DNA of 5,525 nt from Halobacteriales archaeon QS_9_68_42 (GCA_003022905.1 PXSE01000129.1:1-5525), one strand, 5' to 3'; positions 1-5,136 are shown, counted from the first letter of the stretch. A program made the numbers and translations. Notes: generated by a model not told the origin, from the letters alone.

Positions 1-677
1 TCGACGACATCGACGACCAGATGTTCGTCACCACCCAGATGTACGAGGAGGGCAAGCACACCGACCACTTCGACCGCTACTGGCGGGAGGTGATACACGG
101 CGTCGAGGCGGAACTGGGCCTCGAGCGCTCCTCGCCGACCGACGAGAAGTGGTTCAACGACGCCTACCACGACCTCTTCGAGCGCAACGAGCGGGCGATG
201 GGCGCGCTGCTGGAGGACCCCGGCCCCGAGACGTTCGCCGAGGCCTACTGCCACTACCACCTCGTCATCGAGGGTATCCTCGCCCAGACGGGCTACTACG
301 GGATGCAGCAGTCGTACTCCGAGCGGAGCTACCCCGAACTGCCGCACCTGCCGGGGCTCTACGAGGGGTTCACGAAGATACGGCAGGACGAGGGCCGCCA
401 CGTCGGCTTCGGGATGGCGAAACTGAAGGAGCTGGTCGCCGAGGACGGCGTCGACCCCCACCTGCTCGACGAGACGGTCAACGAACTGCTACCGCTGGTC
501 AACAGAATCGCGGCCAACCCCGAGGACCAGTACATCGAAGATGTCGGCCCCGACCCCTCGGAACTCCAGTCGTTCGCGGCCGACAAGCACCTCGAGCGGA
601 TGGAGCAGATCACGGACGCCGCCGAGGATGTCCCCGGCCTCGAGTCACTGACAGAACTCAAGGGCGTCGGCGACTGA
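1..677 (+). CDS. R2-like ligand-binding oxidase (ribonucleotide reductase R2-like family), 5' partial
   Basis: The frame is open from base 3 and runs off the left edge, so the N-terminus is missing. The visible part carries the di-metal carboxylate signature of the R2/ferritin-like fold: an ExxH (EGKH, Glu codon at 48), a lone Glu in EGILAQ (codon at 270) and a second ExxH (EGRH, Glu codon at 390). The first metal-ligand Glu should lie about 33 residues before the first ExxH, outside the window. A Tyr lies exactly five residues before the lone Glu (codon at 255). In R2lox proteins this is the Tyr that forms an ether crosslink to a Val, so the protein is more likely an R2lox-type oxidase than a true ribonucleotide reductase small subunit. 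R2lox enzymes bind a Mn/Fe cofactor and a long-chain fatty acid; their physiological substrate is unknown. By comparison with members of about 310 residues, roughly 90 N-terminal residues are missing. Database entries often call these NrdB. The C-terminal 40 residues are acidic and look like a haloarchaeal tail. Confidence 0.85.
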   Translation, partial: DDIDDQMFVTTQMYEEGKHTDHFDRYWREVIHGVEAELGLERSSPTDEKWFNDAYHDLFERNERAMGALLEDPGPETFAEAYCHYHLVIEGILAQTGYYGMQQSYSERSYPELPHLPGLYEGFTKIRQDEGRHVGFGMAKLKELVAEDGVDPHLLDETVNELLPLVNRIAANPEDQYIEDVGPDPSELQSFAADKHLERMEQITDAAEDVPGLESLTELKGVGD

Positions 678-690
678 CCGGCGCCGCCAA

Positions 691-699
691 CGGTTTGTC
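691..699 (+). promoter_or_regulatory. Weak TATA-like box upstream of the BtpA-family gene
   Basis: The sequence CGGTTTGTC is the only T-rich patch in the 43-bp gap after the oxidase gene. Its centre is about 26 nt before the ATG at 721, the right distance for a leaderless haloarchaeal transcript. It is a poor match to a TATA consensus, so read-through from the oxidase gene remains possible. Confidence 0.3.
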
Positions 700-720
700 G
701 ACGGGCGCCGACCGGCCAGC

Positions 721-1536
721 ATGGACCTCGAAGCGACGTTCGGCACCCCGAAACCAATCGTCGGGATGGCCCACCTGCCGCCGCTGCCCGGCGCCCCCCG
801 GTCCGACGGCGACTTCAAGACGGTCCTCGACCGGGCCGTCGCCGACGCCGAGGCGCTTGCAGCCGGCGGCGTCGACGGCCTGCTCGTCGAGAACTTCGGT
901 GACGCGCCCTTCTACCCCGACGACGTCCCGAAGCACACCATCGCCGCGATGACCTGGGCGGCGACGGCGGTCGACGGCGCCGTCGACCTGCCCGTCGGCG
1001 TCAACATTCTCCGGAACGACGCCGGGGCGGCGCTGTCGGTCGCCGCCGCGGCCACCGGCGGCGCGTTTGTCCGGGTCAACGTCCACGCCGGCGCCCGGGT
1101 CACCGACCAGGGCCTCCTCGAGGGGCGGGCCCACGAGACGCTCCGGCTCCGGGACCGGCTGGACGCCGACGTCGCCGTCTTCGCGGACGTGGACGTGAAA
1201 CACTCCGCCCCGCTCGGCGAGCGGTCAGTCCGGGAGGAGCTCCACGACGTCTGCGAGCGGGGTCTGGCGGACGTCGTCATCGTCAGCGGCCCGGCCACCG
1301 GCGAGCAGGTCGAGAGGGCCGCCCTCGGGACGGCAATCGAGGCGCGCGACGAGGTCGCACCCGAAACGCCGGTGCTGGTCGGCAGCGGCGTCACCGCGGA
1401 CAACGCCGCGGACCTGCTCGCCGCGGCCGACGGCGCCATCGTCGGCACGGCGCTGAAGGAGGGCGGCGAGACGACGGCGCCGGTAAACGAGGGCCGGGTC
1501 GCGGACGTGGTCTCGGCGGCCGACGCCGCCCGGTGA
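721..1536 (+). CDS. btpA: BtpA/SgcQ-family TIM-barrel protein
   Basis: This 271-residue protein matches the BtpA/SgcQ family along its length, and its size is normal for the family. Recognisable blocks are VGMAHLPPLPG (residues 14-24), the GGVDGLLVENFGDAPF block (49-64), PVGVNILRND (91-100), FVRVNVHAGARVTDQG (116-131), and FADVDVKHSAPL (154-165). C-terminal barrel strands end in VLVGSGVT (218-225) and GAIVGTALKEGG (238-249), the latter resembling a phosphate-binding loop. The fold is a (beta/alpha)8 barrel and the protein should be cytoplasmic. Cyanobacterial BtpA is needed for photosystem I accumulation and E. coli SgcQ lies in a sugar-metabolism cluster. Neither role transfers directly to a haloarchaeon, so the biochemical activity is unknown. 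The ATG at 721 gives the family's normal N-terminus and has a weak TATA-like box at the leaderless distance. The stop lies five bases from the stop of the convergent membrane-protein gene. Confidence 0.85.
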   Translation: MDLEATFGTPKPIVGMAHLPPLPGAPRSDGDFKTVLDRAVADAEALAAGGVDGLLVENFGDAPFYPDDVPKHTIAAMTWAATAVDGAVDLPVGVNILRNDAGAALSVAAAATGGAFVRVNVHAGARVTDQGLLEGRAHETLRLRDRLDADVAVFADVDVKHSAPLGERSVREELHDVCERGLADVVIVSGPATGEQVERAALGTAIEARDEVAPETPVLVGSGVTADNAADLLAAADGAIVGTALKEGGETTAPVNEGRVADVVSAADAAR

Positions 1537-1541
1537 CCGGG

Positions 1542-1922
1542 TCAGTACCGGAGGGCGGCGTCGAGAATGCCCGCGGTCTGTCCGAGGCCGACCGCGGCGA
1601 TGCCGGCGACGCGGCCGACGGTCGCCTCGACGGGCAGCGCCGGGGCGGCGGCGTAGACGGCGGCGGGGACGAAGCCGACGGCGATGACGGCCCACCACAC
1701 CCGGAGAGTCCCCTCCCGCATGTCGGCGTAGGCGGTGACCGCGAAGGCCGCGAGCAAAACGCTCATCACGACGTGAGCGATGAACAGCGTCCGCTCGGCG
1801 ACGATGCCGAGGTGGGTGGCGGCCGCGACGCTCCAGGCCGCCGGGATGAGGAACACGGGACCGACCTCGCGCGCGCTCCGAAACACGGCCGGCGCCTTCG
1901 CCCCCGACGCCCAAATAATCAC
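1542..1922 (-). CDS. Small four-helix membrane protein, haloarchaeal hypothetical
   Basis: This 126-residue protein has four predicted hydrophobic helices at about residues 21-41, 46-65, 73-93 and 101-121. It has short loops and a basic, Ala-rich N-terminus (VIIWASGAKAP...). The His-containing segments THLG (36-39) and IAHVVMS (48-54) lie in or next to helices 1 and 2. I do not recognise a named family or function. I chose the GTG at 1922 because it overlaps the zinc-ribbon stop codon as GTGA, a standard arrangement for translational coupling. A longer GTG start at 1985 would add 21 hydrophilic residues lying entirely inside the zinc-ribbon gene and is less likely. The two genes are probably one operon read leftward. 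The stop is five bases from the stop of the convergent BtpA-family gene, leaving no room for separate terminators. Confidence 0.7.
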   Translation of the reverse strand: MIIWASGAKAPAVFRSAREVGPVFLIPAAWSVAAATHLGIVAERTLFIAHVVMSVLLAAFAVTAYADMREGTLRVWWAVIAVGFVPAAVYAAAPALPVEATVGRVAGIAAVGLGQTAGILDAALRY

Positions 1923-2080
1923 TCGTTGTCGACGAACGCCGTCTTCAGCCGGCACCCGCGGTCCGGACAGCAAAGCGTCTGCCACTTCGTCGGGTCGAGG
2001 TCGCCCGTCGTCTCCTGGCGACGGGCGTCCTCGACCGGCACCGCCGACCCGCAGGTGTCACACTTGAAGCTGTCGGGGAC
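1919..2080 (-). CDS. Small zinc-ribbon protein, start codon missing or unresolved
   Basis: The minus-strand frame ending in TGA at 1919 encodes about 53 residues with a plausible zinc-binding core. It has FKCDTCG (CxxC, Cys codons at 2062 and 2053), then 26 residues later CC, then PDRGC, a CxxxxC-type second pair, followed by RLKTAFVDNE. It is probably a cytoplasmic two-strand zinc ribbon; function unknown. No ATG, GTG or TTG occurs in frame between the first CxxC and an in-frame TAG at 2140-2138. The natural N-terminus by analogy with similar small proteins would be near codon GTC at 2080, directly before PDSFKC, so I mark the start there without claiming that GTC initiates. Upstream of the TAG, the same frame contains ATG at 2161 reading MSAESGE. 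The start may therefore have been lost by mutation, interrupted by a nonsense codon, or altered by a base error. The stop overlaps the start of the membrane-protein gene. Confidence 0.55.
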   Translation of the reverse strand, partial: VPDSFKCDTCGSAVPVEDARRQETTGDLDPTKWQTLCCPDRGCRLKTAFVDNE

Positions 2081-2130
2081 GGACGTAGCGGCCGTTCGGG
2101 CGCGAGCGACCTGACCCCGTCGTCGCGCCG

Positions 2131-2145
2131 TGCAGTACTATTCTC
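2131..2145. promoter_or_regulatory. Candidate bidirectional AT-rich promoter box
   Basis: GCAGTACTATTCTCC is the only clearly AT-containing patch between the divergent zinc-ribbon and transporter genes. Read rightward, TACTATT would place a transcription start near 2165, giving a leader of about 34 nt before the GTG at 2199. Read leftward, GAATAGTA would place a start near 2112, about 30 nt before the expected zinc-ribbon N-terminus. No Shine-Dalgarno site is seen for either gene. Confidence 0.35.
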
Positions 2146-2198
2146 CGCTCTCGGCGGACATCCGTGGAACGAAGTGCTCGCCCCTCGCGGGTCCGACC

Positions 2199-3278
2199 GT
2201 GAGCGACGACGACCGGCTGTTCGGCGGGTACGCCGGCCGGATGTTGGCGGTGACGGCGCTGGCGTGGGCGGCCCTGCAATTGGCCCGCTTTGCGGTGCCG
2301 CCGCTGCTGCCGGAGATACGGGCCGACCTCGGGCTGTCACTGTCGGAGGCCGGCGTCGCCCTGACGGTCTTCCAGGGCGTGTATGCCGCCTTCCAGTACC
2401 CGAGCGGCCGGCTCTCGGACAACTGGGGCCGGGCGACGCTGCTTGCGCCCTCGTTCATCGTCCTCGGTATCGGCTGTCTGCTCGTCGGCGGCGCCGCCGG
2501 CTTCGGGTCGCTGCTCGTCGGCCTGGCCGTCTTCGGCGTCGGCAAGGGACTGTACGCTATTCCTTCGCGGGCGCTGCTGTCGGACCTGTTCGTCGAGCGC
2601 CGGGGGCAGGCGCTGGGCGTGTTCAGCGCCGGCACCGACCTCGGGGGCGTCCTCGCGTCGGGGGTCTGGAACCGCGAACCCTACGCCGTCGGCCGGTCGG
2701 AACTAGCCGTCGTCGCGACGCTCCGGCGACTGCTGGCGACGCCGCGACAGCGCCGCAGTATCGCTGCTTTCGTCTGCTTCTACTTCATGGTCAACGGCGT
2801 GCTGAATTTTCTGCCGGAGTACCTCCGCGTGGCCAAGGGGTTCTCGGCGGCGCTGGCGGGCGGCACCTACGCGCTACTTTTCGTCTTCGGGCTCGCGGTC
2901 AAGCCGGTTGCCGGAGCCCTCAGCGACCGGTTCCCGCGCCGCCGCGTCGCCGCCGGCGGGATGGTCCTGGCGGCCGCTGCGCTGGGCGCCCTCGTCGTCG
3001 CCGGGTCGTCGCTGGCCGTCGGCGCCGCCATCGTCGTCTTCGCGTTCGGCTACAAGGCCCAGTTCCCGGTCATCGACGCCATCCTGCTGGACGCCGCCCC
3101 GAGCGCCGACGCCGGGGCGGACCTCGGGGCCGCACGGACGCTGTTTCTCGGGGTCGGCAGCCTCGGGCCGGCGTTCGTTGGCGTCGTCGCCGACCGGTTC
3201 GACTTCGCCGTCGGGTTCGCCGCGCTGGTCGGCATCCTCGTCGTCGCGCCCGTCTTGCTGTTGGCCGACGAGTGGTGA
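2199..3278 (+). CDS. MFS transporter, apparently lacking transmembrane helix 6
   Basis: This is a 359-residue Major Facilitator Superfamily permease. The cytoplasmic loop between helices 2 and 3 has the family motif as GRLSDNWGRA (70-79), and the matching loop of the second half has GALSDRFPRRR (239-249). Helices fall at about 15-38, 49-68, 79-101, 103-125 and 137-155 in the first half, and 187-208, 218-240, 249-270, 272-298, 309-330 and 335-355 in the second. That makes eleven rather than twelve. Helix 5 (SAGTDLGGVLASG) runs straight into WNREPYAVG at residue 157, sequence that normally belongs to the central cytoplasmic loop. Helix 6 is absent and the protein is about 35 residues shorter than the usual 390-400. 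The reading frame is intact, so this looks like an in-frame deletion. The substrate cannot be told. GTG at 2199 (VSDDDRLFGGYAGR) gives a typical acidic haloarchaeal N-terminus; a further in-frame GTG at 2130 would add 23 untypical residues. Confidence 0.85.
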   Translation: MSDDDRLFGGYAGRMLAVTALAWAALQLARFAVPPLLPEIRADLGLSLSEAGVALTVFQGVYAAFQYPSGRLSDNWGRATLLAPSFIVLGIGCLLVGGAAGFGSLLVGLAVFGVGKGLYAIPSRALLSDLFVERRGQALGVFSAGTDLGGVLASGVWNREPYAVGRSELAVVATLRRLLATPRQRRSIAAFVCFYFMVNGVLNFLPEYLRVAKGFSAALAGGTYALLFVFGLAVKPVAGALSDRFPRRRVAAGGMVLAAAALGALVVAGSSLAVGAAIVVFAFGYKAQFPVIDAILLDAAPSADAGADLGAARTLFLGVGSLGPAFVGVVADRFDFAVGFAALVGILVVAPVLLLADEW

Positions 3279-3335
3279 CGAGCGGCCGGCTCCGGCGCGC
3301 TCGTCCGCCAAGAGTGACGACGCGTCGTCTCGCAA

Positions 3336-3344
3336 GGATTATGC
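3336..3344 (+). promoter_or_regulatory. TATA-like box of the cold-shock gene
   Basis: GGATTATGC lies about 31 nt before the ATG at 3371 in an otherwise GC-rich gap. This predicts a transcript starting only a few bases before the ATG. GAGGTGAG directly abuts the ATG. It resembles a Shine-Dalgarno sequence but is too close to work as one and may not be fully transcribed. Confidence 0.45.
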
Positions 3345-3370
3345 GTCGGGCCGCTCAGTAACGAGGTGAG

Positions 3371-3565
3371 ATGGCAACTGGAACGGTCGATTTCTTCAAC
3401 GATACCGGCGGCTACGGCTTCATCGAGACCGACGAGGCAGACGAGGACGTCTTCTTCCACATGGAGGATATCGGCGGCCCGGACCTCGAGGAGGGCCAGG
3501 AGGTCGAGTTCGAGATCGTCGAGGCGGAGAAGGGTCCGCGGGCCGAGAACCTCACCCGCCTGTAA
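3371..3565 (+). CDS. cspA: Cold-shock domain protein (CspA family)
   Basis: This 64-residue protein is a single cold-shock domain, a five-stranded OB-fold that binds single-stranded RNA and DNA as a chaperone in the cytoplasm. RNP1 is GGYGFIE (13-19) and RNP2 is DVFFH (26-30). The aromatic residues Phe8, Phe9, Tyr15, Phe17, Phe28 and Phe29 that stack on nucleobases are in place. The length is normal for haloarchaeal members. It is very acidic, with the DEADED loop and the LEEGQEVEFEIVEAEKG stretch, which fits a high-salt cytoplasm. It has 92 bp of upstream spacing with its own TATA-like box, and a small hairpin just after the stop, so it is probably a single-gene transcript. In this group the gene is usually expressed constitutively, so the name does not prove cold induction. 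Confidence 0.95.
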   Translation: MATGTVDFFNDTGGYGFIETDEADEDVFFHMEDIGGPDLEEGQEVEFEIVEAEKGPRAENLTRL

Positions 3566-3568
3566 CGC

Positions 3569-3584
3569 TCGGCGGCGACGCCGA
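3569..3584 (+). terminator. Possible hairpin after the cold-shock gene
   Basis: TCGGCG-GCGA-CGCCGA forms a perfect 6-bp stem closed by a GNRA-type GCGA tetraloop, starting three bases after the TAA. A weak T-rich stretch (GGTTTGCTC) follows about 10 nt later. Archaeal termination depends mainly on U-tracts, so this may be an mRNA 3'-end stabilising hairpin rather than a terminator. Confidence 0.3.
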
Positions 3585-3644
3585 CCGCTGAGGTTTGCTC
3601 GTACCGCCCGCGAGCGGCCGCTTTCGCCTGCGCTGCGAGGGACG

Positions 3645-3652
3645 GGCTTTTG
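3645..3652 (+). promoter_or_regulatory. TATA-like box of the DUF151-hisE operon
   Basis: GGCTTTTG is the only T-run in the 111-bp gap. It is centred about 28 nt before the ATG at 3677, as expected for a leaderless haloarchaeal message. It supports starting the DUF151 gene at 3677 rather than at a TTG nine codons earlier. Confidence 0.5.
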
Positions 3653-3676
3653 CTCCTCGGCGCTCTCGGGTCGGGT

Positions 3677-4120
3677 ATGGACGCACACATCGAGGGCGTT
3701 CGGGTCGCCGAGACGCCGTCGGGGCTGGCAGCCGTCGTCACCCTCGGCGTCGGGGACGACGAGGCGGTGCTCCCCATCTTCATCGGCGTCGAGGAGGCCA
3801 CAAGCATCGCCCGCGGGCTCGACGCCGAGGACATCGGCCGCCCGATGACTCACGACCTCCTGCTCGACGTGATGGAGGAACTGGGCGGCCGGGTCGAGCG
3901 GGTCGTCGTCTCCGATCTGGACGACGGCACCTACGTTGCGGACCTCCACCTCGACACGCCGCGGGGCGAGGCCGTCGTCGACGCTCGTCCGAGCGACTCG
4001 CTGGCGCTGGCCGCCCGGACCGACGCCGATATCGAGATCGAGCCGTCGGTGTTCGAGGCCGGTAGCGAACCGGCCGACGAGTACGACGACCTCGACGACA
4101 TCAGGGAGCTGATGATATGA
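3677..4120 (+). CDS. DUF151 / bifunctional nuclease (BFN) domain protein
   Basis: This 147-residue protein is a single BFN (DUF151) domain with an acidic C-terminal tail. Family blocks are the N-terminal strand pair with LAAVVTLGVGDDEAVLPIFIG (17-37), EEATSIARGL (39-48), RPMTHDLLLDVMEELGG (55-71), the strand GTYVADLHL (84-92), and the signature ARPSDSLALAAR (103-114). The tail (121-147) is rich in Asp and Glu. Plant members were reported to have RNase and DNase activity, and mycobacterial and Thermotoga members have structures. The cellular role in archaea is not established. Codon 1 at 3677 fits both the domain boundary and the TATA-like box 28 nt upstream. Its stop overlaps the hisE start as ATGA, so the two are translationally coupled in one operon. 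This may tie its expression to histidine synthesis without proving a shared function. Confidence 0.88.
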   Translation: MDAHIEGVRVAETPSGLAAVVTLGVGDDEAVLPIFIGVEEATSIARGLDAEDIGRPMTHDLLLDVMEELGGRVERVVVSDLDDGTYVADLHLDTPRGEAVVDARPSDSLALAARTDADIEIEPSVFEAGSEPADEYDDLDDIRELMI

Positions 4121-4425
4121 GCGACGGAACCGACGACGACGTCGACGCGGTGCTGGCGGAGCTGTTCGAGGTCGTCGAGTCCCGGAAGGCCGAACTGCCG
4201 GAGGACTCCTACACTGCGTCGCTTTTCACCCACGAGAAGGGCGAGAATGCAGTGCTGGAGAAACTGGGCGAGGAGACGACCGAACTCATCTTGGCGGCCA
4301 AGGACGACAACGAGGCGGAACTCGTCCACGAGGCCGTCGACATCGTCTATCACCTGCTCGTGCTGCTGTCGATGAAGGACGTCGAGCTGGCGGAGCTTCG
4401 GGCGGAACTCCGGGAACGGCGCTGA
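4117..4425 (+). CDS. hisE: Phosphoribosyl-ATP pyrophosphatase HisE
   Basis: HisE hydrolyses phosphoribosyl-ATP to phosphoribosyl-AMP and pyrophosphate, the second step of histidine biosynthesis, in the cytoplasm. The 102-residue, all-helical protein shows the MazG-like metal-binding pattern. GEETTE (51-56) gives the ExxE pair Glu53/Glu56, and HEAVDIVYHLLVLL (71-84) gives the second acidic pair Glu72/Asp75. SYTASLFTHEKGENAVLEKLGEE (31-53) is the usual N-terminal substrate-side block. Length is typical for a stand-alone HisE; there is no HisI fusion. The start overlaps the DUF151 stop by four bases. No other his gene is visible, as is common in haloarchaea where his genes are scattered. The stop is immediately followed by one arm of the inverted repeat. 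Confidence 0.95.
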   Translation: MSDGTDDDVDAVLAELFEVVESRKAELPEDSYTASLFTHEKGENAVLEKLGEETTELILAAKDDNEAELVHEAVDIVYHLLVLLSMKDVELAELRAELRERR

Positions 4426-4532
4426 TACTACCGGCTGTAACTACGTGAAGCGGTCTCGTTCGAAAAATCGGGTTCTGAACGGTATCTGGCGGGATGTCGC
4501 CGGGAACGTTGAAAGAATTACAGCCGGCAGTA
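4426..4532. repeat. 107-bp element bounded by 15-bp inverted repeats between convergent genes
   Basis: The left arm TACTACCGGCTGTAA (4426-4440) and right arm TTACAGCCGGCAGTA (4518-4532) are inverted copies matching at 14 of 15 positions, separated by 77 bp. The left arm begins on the base after the hisE stop; the right arm ends four bases from the stop of the minus-strand hypothetical gene. Both outer flanks read TGA (4423-4425 and 4533-4535), which could be a 3-bp target duplication or chance. Each arm is itself a near-palindrome around CCGG with TAC and GTA ends, so it could be a protein-binding site. In transcripts from the minus strand the single mismatch becomes a G-U wobble, giving a continuous 15-bp stem; from the plus strand it is an A-C mismatch. 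No coding frame is evident inside. It could be a bidirectional RNA terminator or stabiliser, a dispersed intergenic repeat, or a MITE-like remnant. Confidence 0.6.
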
Positions 4533-4536
4533 TGAG

Positions 4537-4746
4537 CTACCCGTCGTAGGTGTCGATATGGTGGACCGACGACGGCGACAGCAGTCGGCCGCTCGGCAGT
4601 TCGACCCAGCCGTTGGCCCGGATCGTCGCCGCCCCTTTGTGGAGCACCGTCTCGCCGTCGGGGTCGGCGTACACGACGACGGACTCGCGTTCGTCCTCGA
4701 AGAACTCGCGGAGGGCGCCGATAATCCGATCTGCAGGGGCAATCAT
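4537..4746 (-). CDS. Small hypothetical protein, conserved-looking
   Basis: This 69-residue protein has an amphipathic N-terminal helix (MIAPADRIIGALREFFEDERES, 1-22) followed by a beta-rich part. The beta-rich part is VVVYADPDGETVLHKGAATIRANGWVELPSGRLLSPSSVHHID (23-65), with turns at DPDGE and PSGR. I do not recognise a named family. The ATG at 4746 is supported by a TATA-like box centred about 24 nt upstream on the minus strand. The stretch upstream in the same frame is the antisense of the neighbouring ASCH gene and should not be included. The acidic patch and regular strand pattern argue that it is a real gene. It lies 38 bp downstream of the ASCH gene, which reads the same way, but probably has its own promoter. 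Its 3' end faces hisE across the inverted repeat. Confidence 0.7.
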   Translation of the reverse strand: MIAPADRIIGALREFFEDERESVVVYADPDGETVLHKGAATIRANGWVELPSGRLLSPSSVHHIDTYDG

Positions 4747-4764
4747 ACGCGCGGGTTCGTCACG

Positions 4765-4776
4765 GAAAATCAAAAG
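4765..4776 (-). promoter_or_regulatory. TATA-like box of the 69-residue protein gene
   Basis: On the minus strand CTTTTGATTTTC lies about 20-30 nt before the ATG at 4746. It is the most AT-rich patch in the whole right half of the window and fits a leaderless start. Confidence 0.5.
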
Positions 4777-4784
4777 CGCGGCGG

Positions 4785-5105
4785 CTACCTGGGTTCGAAC
4801 CGGTAGGAGCGTATCTCGCTGGTCTCGTCCCACTCGAAGTCGCCGGGGTGGACCTTCTCCATGCGCGCCCGGTAAGCGTCCAGCGAGGGCGAACCCTCCC
4901 GCTGGGCGTCGGCGTCGGTGAGGTCGCCGAGCGTCCGCTCCTCGACCGTGGTCACCTCGAAGACGGTGCCGTCGAGTTCGAAGGTGTCGCCCGGTTCGGC
5001 GTAGCGGTTCGACCCGCCGCGGCTGAGCTGTGTCACCTCGCCAGCGAGGGCGGCCTGCTTGACGCGGTCGTTCGGGAGTAGCGCGTCGGCGTCGATGCAT
5101 GCCAT
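4785..5105 (-). CDS. ASCH-domain (PUA-like) protein
   Basis: This 106-residue protein looks like a compact ASCH domain, a PUA-like beta-barrel proposed to bind RNA or nucleotides. The order fits the fold: NDRVKQAALAGEVTQLSRG (12-30), where a loop with polar residues follows the first helix. Next is the GD turn and strand AEPGDTFELDGTVFEVTTVEERTLGDLTD (36-64), then a helix with EGSPSLDAYRARMEKVHPG (70-88), and the last strand SEIRSYRFEP (96-105). Molecular function in haloarchaea is unknown; roles in tRNA or RNA metabolism have been proposed for the superfamily. The ATG at 5105 is preferred over an upstream GTG at 5129 because it begins the domain and has a TATA-like box 26 nt upstream. The gene stands between the broken membrane gene and the 69-residue gene on the same strand. 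Confidence 0.8.
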   Translation of the reverse strand: MACIDADALLPNDRVKQAALAGEVTQLSRGGSNRYAEPGDTFELDGTVFEVTTVEERTLGDLTDADAQREGSPSLDAYRARMEKVHPGDFEWDETSEIRSYRFEPR

Positions 5106-5125
5106 ACCGGGCGTGAGGCCCCCGG

Positions 5126-5136
5126 CCACTTAATCG
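5126..5136 (-). promoter_or_regulatory. TATA-like box of the ASCH gene
   Basis: CGATTAAGTGG on the minus strand is centred 26 nt before the ATG at 5105. It includes the TAA stop of the upstream broken membrane gene, so the promoter is embedded at that gene's 3' end. Confidence 0.45.

Noticed and set aside
1225..1914. Long minus-strand frame across the BtpA gene end and the membrane-protein gene
   Set aside because: Arg/Gly-rich low-complexity translation, antisense to BtpA and out of frame with the hydrophobic membrane protein.
2138..2161. TAG at 2140-2138 as a pyrrolysine codon or programmed read-through
   Set aside because: Pyrrolysine is not known as a normal feature of haloarchaea, no downstream signal is visible, and the TAG sits inside a likely promoter box.
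2174..3361. A 395-codon plus-strand frame overlapping the transporter
   Set aside because: The product is very Arg/Pro-rich with no domain pattern, a typical out-of-frame shadow of a high-GC gene; the transporter frame has real helices and motifs.
3361..3370. GAGGTGAG as the Shine-Dalgarno site of the cold-shock gene
   Set aside because: It abuts the ATG, leaving no spacer, and the TATA-like box predicts that transcription starts within or just before it.
3050..3949. A 299-codon open frame on the minus strand
   Set aside because: It lies antisense to the transporter 3' end, the cold-shock gene and the DUF151 gene, all with recognised families. Long antisense frames are common at this G+C because stop codons are rare.
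4747..5100. N-terminal extension of the 69-residue protein
   Set aside because: The extra residues are Arg-rich, lie inside the same-strand ASCH gene in another frame, and bypass the TATA-like box that marks the ATG at 4746.
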